Notes under the pieces: generated by a model
Seen by the model: the letters and a program-made list of their open reading frames with translations, nothing else
Databases searched by the model: none
What the model was told of the DNA's origin: nothing
Translations under genes and position numbers: made by a program
Part shown: positions 1-5,844 of the stretch, piece after piece
How positions within the stretch are numbered: position 1 is the stretch's first letter
Layout: the number at the start of each line of letters is the position of its first letter
Assembly (NCBI GenBank): GCA_017629415.1
Contig: JAGBXG010000009.1
Location: 1 to 7,775, forward strand
Origin: Pseudomonadota bacterium
GTDB lineage: Bacteria > Myxococcota > Bradymonadia > UBA4248
Direction: 5' to 3'
DNA length: 7,775 bases

Positions 1-1
1 A

Positions 2-88
2 GAAAAAAAAGAAAAAAAATCGTCACAACGGGATCTTGCTCGGCATAACACGGGTGCAGATGCAAACAAGTATCTGTGGTTGAAGTGA
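2..88 (+). CDS. possible 3' end of an upstream gene (partial)
   Basis: One frame is open from the left edge to a TGA at 86-88. It would encode a lysine- and glutamate-rich stretch followed by a tail ending in NKYLWLK. The stop lies 24 nt before the dprA start, the spacing expected for an upstream operon partner. A second frame is also open here (to a TGA at 81-83), and the fragment is only about 28 codons, so the reading is weak. No family can be recognised. The A-rich run at 3-19 could instead be non-coding sequence. Confidence 0.3.
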   Translation, partial: EKKEKKSSQRDLARHNTGADANKYLWLK

Positions 89-102
89 GGTAGACAAGAC
101 CC

Positions 103-107
103 GGAGG
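103..107 (+). promoter_or_regulatory. ribosome binding site of dprA
   Basis: GGAGG ends 5 nt before the ATG at 113. This is a near-ideal Shine-Dalgarno sequence and fixes the dprA start. An ATG at 108-110 is in another frame and sits directly against the GGAGG, so it is not used for this protein. Confidence 0.8.
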
Positions 108-112
108 ATGAA

Positions 113-1255
113 ATGTGTGAACGCAAGCTGTTTAGAAATTTGTGTGAAGGTTCAGGAGAAAAAGCGGAACGCGATATGCGTCGTGCATTGGCGATATGTT
201 GCTGGCATCGGGCTGAATGCAGTGCTGCAGTGGTGCGGCAAATTTTGGAGACCAAAGCAGAAAATTTGAAGACTGTATGGCAAAATGTGGCTTGTAAATA
301 TACTTTGCCGTCAATGTCACAAGGTGTTTGGGAAGGTGATGAAATTGAACAACATTATAACGTTCAAAAGATATCTTTGCTTTGCCCGGGAGATCCGCAT
401 TATCCCGAACAGCTGTATGTATTGAAATCGCCGCCGATTTTGGGGGTCAAGGGGAGGGTAGAACTTTTAAAAAAAGCGCAGATGGCGGTGGTTGGCAGCC
501 GGCATACCATAGAAAGCAGTCGATATCTGACACCTGTTATTGCCGATGCCTTGATGATGTCAGGATATATGATTACGAGTGGCGGTGCTATTGGGATTGA
601 TGCCTTGGCACATCGGCAGGCCATGGCCAGAGAACAACCGACGATTGTGGTCAGTGCTTTAGGGACAGAGCATATCTATCCTAAAGAAAATGCAGATATT
701 TTTGATTATGCCGCACAATGCGGTGCTCTGGTCAGTCAGTTTCCGAATAAGGGATTGAATCATAAACCGAATTTTCCTCAAAGAAACGATGTCATTGCCG
801 GGTTGAGCTTGGGGGTTGTCGTTGTGCAATGTCCTGCTAAAAGCGGTGCGCTTTATACCGTTCAAGCTGCACGTCGATTTCATCGTCCTGTTTTTGTCGC
901 GGCCATGCCGGGGTTTGATCCGTTAACAGAAGGTGGATTAGAGTGTGTTAAAAAACAAGAAGCTGTTTTGTTGAGTTCTTCCCAAGATTTGGCATTCATG
1001 ACACAGCATACGCCAAAACAAAGACAGCTTGATTTTGGCTTATTTCAGTGTGGTCAGGTGGTACAGACAACGGTTTTGCCTGATATCATGATGTCTAAAA
1101 CACAATTGGAAATTCTCAAACTCGTCAGTGTTTCTGGCATGACACGTGAGCTTTTGCGACAAAATATGCATTTTCCTGAAGATTTTGATGAGGCCATTTT
1201 AGAGCTGGAATTAAATGGACAAATCAAAATTAATGCTGGCATTGTACAACGTTAA
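113..1255 (+). CDS. dprA: DNA-processing protein DprA (Smf family), divergent
   Basis: DprA binds incoming single-stranded DNA in the cytoplasm and loads RecA during natural transformation. The 380-residue protein has the family order: a poorly conserved N-terminal part (about 1-85), a Rossmann-like DprA core (about 86-290) and a C-terminal winged-helix-like part (about 325-380). Core signatures are VVGSR at 126-130, SGGAIGIDALAH at 156-167, YP at 189-190, FPQRN at 221-225, SG at 244-245 and MPG at 265-267. Several usually conserved positions differ. The basic residue common before GID is Ile160. The family RNR reads RND (Asp226), the usual SE before the proline is SQ (208-209), and the usual VE reads VQ (238-239). 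Length and fold look intact, so this is a divergent DprA rather than a pseudogene. A good Shine-Dalgarno supports the start. The family is also found in bacteria not known to be competent, so its role here is not certain. Confidence 0.92.
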   Translation: MCERKLFRNLCEGSGEKAERDMRRALAICCWHRAECSAAVVRQILETKAENLKTVWQNVACKYTLPSMSQGVWEGDEIEQHYNVQKISLLCPGDPHYPEQLYVLKSPPILGVKGRVELLKKAQMAVVGSRHTIESSRYLTPVIADALMMSGYMITSGGAIGIDALAHRQAMAREQPTIVVSALGTEHIYPKENADIFDYAAQCGALVSQFPNKGLNHKPNFPQRNDVIAGLSLGVVVVQCPAKSGALYTVQAARRFHRPVFVAAMPGFDPLTEGGLECVKKQEAVLLSSSQDLAFMTQHTPKQRQLDFGLFQCGQVVQTTVLPDIMMSKTQLEILKLVSVSGMTRELLRQNMHFPEDFDEAILELELNGQIKINAGIVQR

Positions 1256-1464
1256 AACTCACAAATCCTTGGCATCATTGATGATGACGGTTAGGATTTT
1301 CGTCACTGAGTCTTTAATATTCAGGCATATCCTTGTATATCTGTATGTTTGGCAATGGCTTAGATCTTTGCCGTATGGCGAGACAAATCTTGTTGTCAAA
1401 TGATCGAACCCATCGAGAGATGCAAACTGCAAGACCGAACCGTAAGGTTAAATTCAGTACAAAT
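1256..1464 (+). other. intergenic region or 5' extension of the membrane-protein gene
   Basis: This stretch separates dprA from the chosen start of the membrane protein. The downstream reading frame stays open back to 1333 (TTG), with in-frame ATGs at 1345, 1375 and 1420, so part of it may be coding. A short dyad, CATCAT-TG-ATGATG, lies at 1273-1286, 17 nt after the dprA stop, without a following T-run, so it is not a standard terminator. I see no convincing promoter. A TTGGCA at 1349-1354 lacks a good -10 partner. Confidence 0.4.
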
Positions 1465-2217
1465 ATGCATAAAAATATTGAACCAAATAAGGATGAATTA
1501 AAAAACTCCGAATTGGATGCGATTGAAGATCCGACTTCCGAAGCACTTTTAAGTGAAGAGAGTGTGGAGGGAGAAACGATTGACTGGAATCATACGGATA
1601 CTTTTGAAGTTGTATTTGAGGATGAGACGCCGAAAGACAAGCATGATGCACAGCGGCAAGAAGCCAAAAAACGCATGTTGTCGATGGAAATTGCGCGTCA
1701 AAAAGGCGTAGAGATTCACGGCAATCGCATTACAGTTCCTGGTCGTGTTTCGCTGACGCCTATCACTTTGCTTGCTATTTTATTGTCAGTGATTGGTTTT
1801 GCGTCATCATTTATTCATTTCTCCATTTTAGCTGCAAACTATTTGCTCGCTGTTTTTATCACCGAATTTATCATTTTTGCCCAAATTGTGATTTATCACT
1901 CATCTTATCGGGCTCGAAGGACAGCGATGGGGATCATTCATGTTTTGGGATGTCTGGCGGTTGTTGCGCTTGTAGATTGGGCTTTTTTAGATATTATTTT
2001 TCATCCCAAAACGCCGGAGGAGCCGCATGCCATCTTGGGAATAGCGACCATTGCTTATGCATGTGTGCCGCTGCTTCTCATGGTTCATTTCGTCTATTTG
2101 GGACGCGGAAAACGTGAAATTTATATTAAACGTAAAAAAACACAGGCGGATAAGCCGACAAAAATTATCAAAACCGAGGCGGATAAGCCGACAAAAATCA
2201 TCAAATCACCTGCTTAA
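1465..2217 (+). CDS. four-helix membrane protein with acidic N-terminus, unknown function
   Basis: I do not recognise a family. From the ATG at 1465 the protein has 250 residues. About 20 acidic residues fall in the first 66 (a likely disordered cytoplasmic segment). A basic amphipathic stretch follows (about 67-95), then four hydrophobic helices at about 97-119, 120-144, 153-179 and 188-213. The tail is strongly basic (about 214-250). The arginines between helices 2 and 3 (YRARR, 148-152) and the basic tail suggest both ends face the cytoplasm. The tail holds an 11-residue tandem repeat based on ADKPTKIIK. The start is uncertain: none of the candidate starts (TTG 1333; ATG 1345, 1375, 1420, 1465) has a well-spaced Shine-Dalgarno, and GAGAG touches the 1420 ATG. 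The residues added by earlier starts are basic and not obviously protein-like. Hairpin repeats begin 3 nt after the stop. Confidence 0.72.
   Translation: MHKNIEPNKDELKNSELDAIEDPTSEALLSEESVEGETIDWNHTDTFEVVFEDETPKDKHDAQRQEAKKRMLSMEIARQKGVEIHGNRITVPGRVSLTPITLLAILLSVIGFASSFIHFSILAANYLLAVFITEFIIFAQIVIYHSSYRARRTAMGIIHVLGCLAVVALVDWAFLDIIFHPKTPEEPHAILGIATIAYACVPLLLMVHFVYLGRGKREIYIKRKKTQADKPTKIIKTEADKPTKIIKSPA
2144..2205 (+). repeat. 33-bp tandem repeat inside the membrane-protein gene
   Basis: A 29-nt segment at 2144-2172 recurs at 2177-2205 with one difference (T2166 versus C2199), giving a 33-bp period and two copies. It is in frame and encodes two ADKPTKIIK units in the basic C-terminal tail. The near identity suggests a recent slippage duplication. 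Confidence 0.9.
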
Positions 2218-2276
2218 ATCCAAGGGTGACAATCCTTGCGTGATTCCAAAGGGGGGTGAGCCCCTTTGGCGTGATT

Positions 2277-2320
2277 CCAAAGGGCAGCGCCCTTTGGTGG
2301 GGTCCGGGGCAACGCCCCGG
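2277..2320 (+). repeat. two-hairpin element, copy 1
   Basis: This 44-nt unit is a 21-nt hairpin (arms CCAAAGGGC and GCCCTTTGG, loop AGC), the linker TGGGGT and a 17-nt hairpin (arms CCGGGGC and GCCCCGG, loop AAC). It aligns without gaps to the minus-strand element at 7459-7502. Differences lie only in the two loops, the first linker base and three stem pairs, and each of those pairs changes on both sides so that pairing is kept. Confidence 0.85.
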
Positions 2321-2327
2321 TGTGGGG

Positions 2328-2359
2328 GGCGGCGCGTATTTGCGCAGCAAATAGCGACG
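2328..2359 (+). repeat. hairpin repeat module, copy A
   Basis: This module is GGCGGCGCGTATT (2328-2340), a 6-nt middle and GCAAATAGCGACG (2347-2359). The inner TATTTGC and GCAAATA pair perfectly around the loop GCA. The same two 13-nt blocks occur inverted at 3034-3071 around a different, 9-nt middle, showing that this is a dispersed repeat and not simply a local palindrome. Confidence 0.8.
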
Positions 2360-2441
2360 TGGGGGGCGGCTGCCCCCCAAAAAAAAGACTTAAAAATGAT
2401 GACGGATATGATTTTTCACTGCCTTTTCAGGCCTCAAACAT

Positions 2442-2447
2442 AAGGAG
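2442..2447 (+). promoter_or_regulatory. ribosome binding site of the flavoprotein gene
   Basis: AAGGAG lies 5 nt before the ATG at 2453. It is the strongest Shine-Dalgarno in the window and fixes the start. Confidence 0.85.
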
Positions 2448-2452
2448 TTATC

Positions 2453-2986
2453 ATGAAAATTCTCGTTTTAACTGGCAGTCATCGTAAAAATGGCAATTCT
2501 AACGCGCTTGCGGAAAGCTTTGCCGAAGGGGCCAAAGAAGCCGGTCATGAAGTGACGGTTTTCGATGGCGCACAACACAAAATTGGCGGCTGTATGGGCT
2601 GCAATTATTGCATGAAACACGACGGTACCTGCGTTCAGGCTGACGATTTCGGTCTGATTCGCGAAAATATTCTCGCCGCGGACGTCATCGTTTTGGCTTC
2701 GCCGGTTTATTATTTTGGCGTGTCGGCTCAGCTTAAGGCCGTTATTGACAGATTTTATGCCATCAATCAAAAGCTGATGCATGCGCCGAAACGTGCGGCA
2801 TTGCTGCTTGCCATGGGGGATACCGATATGGAAACGGCATCGGCCTGCGTCCTCAATTTTAAGCTCATGTGCGGCTATCTGGGCTGGGAAAATATCGGAC
2901 ATGTGATTGCAGGCGGTACGGGCAATCCTGGCGACGTTAAAGAGGATGCACTGAAAGAAGCTAAAGACCTTGCAAAGGCCTTATAA
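2453..2986 (+). CDS. flavodoxin-fold NAD(P)H:FMN reductase / iron-sulfur flavoprotein
   Basis: This 177-residue cytoplasmic protein belongs to the NADPH-dependent FMN reductase family with a flavodoxin-like fold. The N-terminal phosphate-binding loop TGSHRKNGNSN (7-17) would hold the FMN phosphate. SPVYYFGVSAQLK (83-95) is the typical second FMN-contact segment. A compact cysteine cluster C47-x2-C50-x2-C53-x6-C60 matches the CX2CX2CX(4-7)C pattern known for Isf-type iron-sulfur flavoproteins, which carry a 4Fe-4S cluster next to FMN and pass electrons or reduce oxygen, peroxide or quinone-like substrates. Whether this protein holds a cluster is inference, since simple FMN reductases of the family can share similar cysteines. 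The length is typical, the start has a strong Shine-Dalgarno, and a possible terminator lies downstream. The physiological electron donor and acceptor cannot be told from the sequence. Confidence 0.93.
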   Translation: MKILVLTGSHRKNGNSNALAESFAEGAKEAGHEVTVFDGAQHKIGGCMGCNYCMKHDGTCVQADDFGLIRENILAADVIVLASPVYYFGVSAQLKAVIDRFYAINQKLMHAPKRAALLLAMGDTDMETASACVLNFKLMCGYLGWENIGHVIAGGTGNPGDVKEDALKEAKDLAKAL

Positions 2987-3004
2987 ATTTCCTAATTGCC
3001 GTCC

Positions 3005-3023
3005 TATGCGGCTTTGCCGCATA
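3005..3023 (+). repeat. perfect 8-bp hairpin after the flavoprotein gene
   Basis: The arms TATGCGGC (3005-3012) and GCCGCATA (3016-3023) pair perfectly around a TTT loop, 18 nt after the flavoprotein stop. No T-run follows directly. It precedes hairpin module copy B by 10 nt, so the two form one composite intergenic repeat. Confidence 0.75.
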
Positions 3024-3033
3024 CGTCCGGTTT

Positions 3034-3071
3034 GGGCGTCGCTATTTGCCTATCGGCCAATACGCGCCGCC
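3034..3071 (-). repeat. hairpin repeat module, copy B (inverted)
   Basis: Read on the minus strand, this module begins GGCGGCGCGTATT (3071-3059) and contains GCAAATAGCGACG (3049-3037), both identical to copy A at 2328-2359. The middle is different and longer (9 versus 6 nt). The inner stem 3043-3050/3055-3062 has 7 pairs and one T-C mismatch, with a 4-nt loop. GGCG (3035-3038) can pair with CGCC (3065-3068) outside it. Confidence 0.8.
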
Positions 3072-3086
3072 TTTTTCTTGTTTTTT
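3035..3086 (+). terminator. possible intrinsic terminator of the flavoprotein gene
   Basis: On the plus strand the copy B hairpin (3035-3068) is followed within 3 nt by two T-runs, 3072-3076 and 3081-3086. GC-rich stem plus T-tract is the usual layout of a Rho-independent terminator and would end the transcript from 2453-2986. The stem is imperfect (inner mismatch, bulges between inner and outer parts), so strength is uncertain. The lipoprotein start is only 18 nt after the second T-run, leaving little room for a separate promoter. Confidence 0.5.
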
Positions 3087-3104
3087 CTCTCTCAGGTTCT
3101 GGAT

Positions 3105-4214
3105 ATGCTCAAAAAAACTATCATTGTATTCGCAGCTGCTTTGATGTTTGCTGCCTGTTCCGAATCGGAATCCGATAACCATGAAACACCGCAGACGGAG
3201 TCATGCACACAAACCGTATGTAAGAATGACACGACTTTGATCGTCTGTAACGATGGTGTGCCTGCTGAAGAAAGCTGTGCTTCCAATGAGGTCTGCAAGG
3301 TCAATAAGTGTGAGCTGAAAACAGATGCTTCAACGGAACCCGAAACACCGGGCAATCCCGAAACACCGGGCAATCCCGAAACACCGGTTGAACCTGAAGG
3401 ATGTACTGTGGGTGTTTGTGATGCCGAACTGTCCCAAACTTATCAGGCTTGTTTAGGCGGCAAATACGTTGAAGCCACTTGTCCGAATGGAGAACTTTGC
3501 CTGGGCGGCGGATGCGTACCCGCATTTGAAGAAGAATCCGAATGTGATGGCATGGATGGAACAGGCTATTGTTCAGAAGATGGCAAAAATGCCGTGGTCT
3601 GCAATAAGAAAAAACTCGTGATTTGGACTTGCAAAGCGCCATGCTCAGTCGATGCAGACGGTTTTGTCGATTGTCCGAAAAAAGCGCCTGAAACCATTGT
3701 CGATGAGTGCAATCCTAAGACTTATAAAGCCGAATGTATCAACGGCGGTGCCAATGTCCGCGTTTGTGTGGATCGCGCCATCGTGACTTGGAATTGTGCC
3801 GGTAACGTTTGCAGTGTCAGCGATACGAATGAAATTACTTGCCCCAAGAATGAAGGCATTGCCGGTACCGGCGGCCTGACTTCTGGCGGAACTTTTGGGG
3901 ATTCGTGCAATATGAACGAATATCAAGAAGCCTGCATTGACAATTACTTTGCTCGCGTTTGTGAACAAGGCGTTGTTAAAATCAAGCCGGCAGGGGAGTG
4001 CAAAATTTCCGCATCTAATCCCAAAAAAGTCGAATATTCGGGCACATCTCCATGTAACGTTCAAACGGAAATTGATCCCTTCTGTATCAATGACGGTCAG
4101 GCCATGGGCGTTTGTACTTTTGATGAAGGCACGACAGAGACAGGCTATTTTAAAGCTTATCAATGTCCCGATTGTAACGGAAGTGAACGTGCTAAAGCTT
4201 GCATGATGCTTTAA
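3105..4214 (+). CDS. secreted cysteine-rich lipoprotein with repeated six-cysteine modules
   Basis: The protein has 369 residues. MLKK plus a hydrophobic stretch and FAAC (15-18) form a lipoprotein signal peptide with Cys18 as the lipid site; Phe at -3 is slightly unusual. A Ser/Glu/Asp-rich start to the mature part follows. Cysteines then come in modules, roughly C-x(4-8)-C-x(8-10)-C-x9-C-x(3-5)-C-x(4-9)-C: 34-69, 100-137, 147-190, 202-246, a reduced one at 268-299 (four Cys) and a final one at 317-366. That is 34 cysteines after the lipid site, an even number that suits disulfides outside the cytoplasm. A Pro/Glu/Thr/Gly/Asn linker (79-98) with an 18-bp DNA repeat separates modules 1 and 2. 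Function is unknown; binding or adhesion at the cell surface is inference. The in-frame ORF extends upstream to 2970, but that part overlaps the flavoprotein gene and the hairpins, and the signal peptide fixes the start at 3105. The Shine-Dalgarno is weak (AGG at 3095-3097). Confidence 0.9.
   Translation: MLKKTIIVFAAALMFAACSESESDNHETPQTESCTQTVCKNDTTLIVCNDGVPAEESCASNEVCKVNKCELKTDASTEPETPGNPETPGNPETPVEPEGCTVGVCDAELSQTYQACLGGKYVEATCPNGELCLGGGCVPAFEEESECDGMDGTGYCSEDGKNAVVCNKKKLVIWTCKAPCSVDADGFVDCPKKAPETIVDECNPKTYKAECINGGANVRVCVDRAIVTWNCAGNVCSVSDTNEITCPKNEGIAGTGGLTSGGTFGDSCNMNEYQEACIDNYFARVCEQGVVKIKPAGECKISASNPKKVEYSGTSPCNVQTEIDPFCINDGQAMGVCTFDEGTTETGYFKAYQCPDCNGSERAKACMML
3339..3387 (+). repeat. 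18-bp tandem repeat in the lipoprotein linker
   Basis: An 18-bp unit starting CCCGAAACACCGGG is present in two perfect copies (3339-3356 and 3357-3374) plus 13 nt of a third (3375-3387). It is in frame and encodes PETPGN units. Perfect identity implies recent expansion and probable length variation between strains. Confidence 0.92.
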
Positions 4215-5773
4215 TACGCAATTTCAAGGGCGGCATGCATGCCGTCCAGGGCGCAGCTCGTAATGCCGCCGGCATAACCTGCGCCTTCTCCAATGGGATA
4301 AAGTCCTTCGATTCCCAACGCACGGAAATGTTCATCACGAACGATGCGAATGGGTGAACTCGTGCGCGATTCGATTCCGATGAGGTTGGCTTCTCGGGTG
4401 ATAAACCCATGCATCTGGCGATCAAAGGTTGCCAAAGCTGTATGCAGGGCTTCAGCCTGAGTTTTGGGCAGTATTTCGTGCAAATTTGCGGGATGAGTCC
4501 CCGGTGCATATGTCGTTTTGGGCGCCGATGTCGGTGTTTTTTGGGCAAGAAAATCCATCATAGATTGGGCCGGAGCAAAGGCAGGCGGGCAATGACGTGC
4601 GGCACGCTGCTCAAGCTTTCGGATGAACCGCAAACCGCCGAGAGGTCCTTGTTCAAACGATTCAGGACCGATTTGAGCCACAAGTGCGGCATTGGCATAT
4701 TTACCGTTTCTTTTGCTGCCGCTCATACCATTGACGACTCGCGAGTTTTCGGTGGTATGGGAAGGCACGACATGACCGCCGGGACACATACAGAACGAAA
4801 AAACACTGGGTAAGGTGTTGTGATTGAATCGTACCGCGTATTCAGCAGGGGGTAAAAGCGGATGATTGGCATATTTGCCGTATTGGATTTCATTGATCAG
4901 AGCTTGTGGATGCTCAACGCGGACACCAATCGCTAAAGGTTTGGGTTCCATGACAATGCCATGGTGGTGCAGGCATTCAAATGTATCATCCGCACTGTGG
5001 CCAATCGCCAGCAGGGTTGCATCATAATGCAGTTTGTCGCCATTGACGATGATGCCAAGACAGCGGCCGGATTCGATAATGAAATCTTCCACTCGCGTTT
5101 CGAAATGATAATGGACATGCTTGCTTTCAAGCCATTCTCGCATTTGGGCAAGAAGCGGAGCAAGTCTGTCTGTACCGATATGGGGATGATTTTCATATCG
5201 GATATGGGCTTGGGCACCAAATTGAATAAACCTGTCGAGTATGAGCGGAATATACTGGGATTTGGTCCGCGTCATGAGTTTGCCGTCAGAAAATGTCCCT
5301 GCACCGCCTTCACCAAAGCAAATATTGCTTTCGGGGTTAAGTTTGGCTTGGTGCATGAGTGCGGCAATATCGCGCGTCCTTTGTTGAACGGGTTTGCCTC
5401 GTTCAAAGATATCGACATGGCAGCCGGCTTCGGCCAGAGTCATGGCCGCAAACAGACCGGCAGGGCCAGCGCCGACAATGGCAATACGCAAGGGACATGC
5501 GCGATGCGGAAATTCCGGCAATGCGGCGGCAGGTTTGGGAGATGTGCAGCCTTGAGATTCCAGCTGGGCACACAAATTGGTATTGGCTTGGACTTCGATG
5601 TTCAAAGTTGCCTGAAATTTAGGATTTTTATGCCGCACATCGAGACTTTTTTTCTCAAATTGCCAGCTGATAATGGCGTCTGCAGGGATTCCGAGCTTTT
5701 TGGCAGCTGCGGTAGAAAAGTCTTTGGCTTCATCAAGCGTGAACTGTAATTGCGGTGTTTTATAAAAGGTCAT
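4211..5773 (-). CDS. FAD-dependent dehydrogenase, COG2509 type
   Basis: This 520-residue cytoplasmic flavoenzyme is of the uncharacterised NAD(P)/FAD-dependent oxidoreductase group often annotated COG2509. An N-terminal domain (about 1-90) with the pattern SLDVRHKNPKFQATL (43-57) precedes the dinucleotide-binding fold. GAGPAG (101-106), ending in an acidic FERG (123-126), binds the FAD ADP part. FGEGGAGTFSDGKL (153-166), ATLLAIGHSAD (252-262) and CPGGHVVP (330-337) are further family segments. The C-terminal GEGAGYAGGI (495-504) closes the FAD site. The substrate is unknown. The start at 5773 is chosen because the protein from MTFYKTPQLQFTL resembles the family's N-terminus. An in-frame ATG at 5848, overlapping the carboxyltransferase stop as ATGA, would add 25 residues. 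Neither start has a strong Shine-Dalgarno. The gene lies 71 nt downstream of the carboxyltransferase and is probably co-transcribed. Its stop overlaps the convergent lipoprotein stop. Confidence 0.92.
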   Translation of the reverse strand: MTFYKTPQLQFTLDEAKDFSTAAAKKLGIPADAIISWQFEKKSLDVRHKNPKFQATLNIEVQANTNLCAQLESQGCTSPKPAAALPEFPHRACPLRIAIVGAGPAGLFAAMTLAEAGCHVDIFERGKPVQQRTRDIAALMHQAKLNPESNICFGEGGAGTFSDGKLMTRTKSQYIPLILDRFIQFGAQAHIRYENHPHIGTDRLAPLLAQMREWLESKHVHYHFETRVEDFIIESGRCLGIIVNGDKLHYDATLLAIGHSADDTFECLHHHGIVMEPKPLAIGVRVEHPQALINEIQYGKYANHPLLPPAEYAVRFNHNTLPSVFSFCMCPGGHVVPSHTTENSRVVNGMSGSKRNGKYANAALVAQIGPESFEQGPLGGLRFIRKLEQRAARHCPPAFAPAQSMMDFLAQKTPTSAPKTTYAPGTHPANLHEILPKTQAEALHTALATFDRQMHGFITREANLIGIESRTSSPIRIVRDEHFRALGIEGLYPIGEGAGYAGGITSCALDGMHAALEIAY

Positions 5774-5844
5774 GGGGATATTCTCGTTGTGTGAGCCGAT
5801 AGCTGCACAGTGTGGAGGCGTATGCGTCGCATAGCCGGCGCATA

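Larger units (their letters stand above)
2221..2378 (+). repeat. array of six GC-rich hairpins between two genes
   Basis: Beginning 3 nt after the membrane-protein stop, six hairpins follow closely: 2221-2238 (7-bp stem with one G-T pair, loop GACA), 2246-2269 (9 bp, arms CCAAAGGGG/CCCCTTTGG), 2277-2297 (9 bp, loop AGC), 2304-2320 (7 bp, loop AAC), 2337-2353 (7 bp, loop GCA) and 2361-2378 (7 bp, loop GGCT). The linker CGTGATT precedes hairpins 2 and 3 (2239-2245 and 2270-2276), a 31-nt period. GTGGGGGGCGGC occurs at 2322-2333 and 2359-2370, a 37-nt period. No T-run follows on the plus strand, so it is not a classical terminator, though it may act as an mRNA 3'-end stabiliser or attenuator. 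Composition is far more GC-rich than the neighbouring genes. Confidence 0.85.

Noticed and set aside
2221..2378. CRISPR array
   Set aside because: Units are hairpins of unequal length without regular spacers, and no cas gene is present.
2361..2386. Hairpin 6 with its A-tract as an intrinsic terminator
   Set aside because: On the plus strand the stem is followed by A, not T. On the minus strand the T-run comes before the stem rather than after it.
2407..2412. TATGAT as a -10 box for the flavoprotein gene
   Set aside because: No acceptable -35 hexamer occurs 15-19 nt upstream, only A-rich sequence.
2051..2443. 130-codon forward frame over the membrane-protein 3' end and hairpin array
   Set aside because: It starts inside a gene in another frame, and its second half is simply the translation of GC-rich hairpins.
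2970..3104. 45-codon upstream extension of the lipoprotein
   Set aside because: It overlaps the flavoprotein end and the hairpins. A proper lipoprotein signal peptide begins at 3105.
4231..4244. Perfect 14-bp palindrome CGGCATGCATGCCG near the dehydrogenase 3' end, considered as a bidirectional terminator
   Set aside because: It lies inside the coding sequence for DGMHAA, in a conserved C-terminal segment, and no T-run follows on either strand.
4961..5749. 262-codon open frame on the plus strand opposite the FAD dehydrogenase
   Set aside because: The minus-strand frame has clear FAD-binding motifs. The opposite frame shows no family signature and no convincing ribosome binding site.
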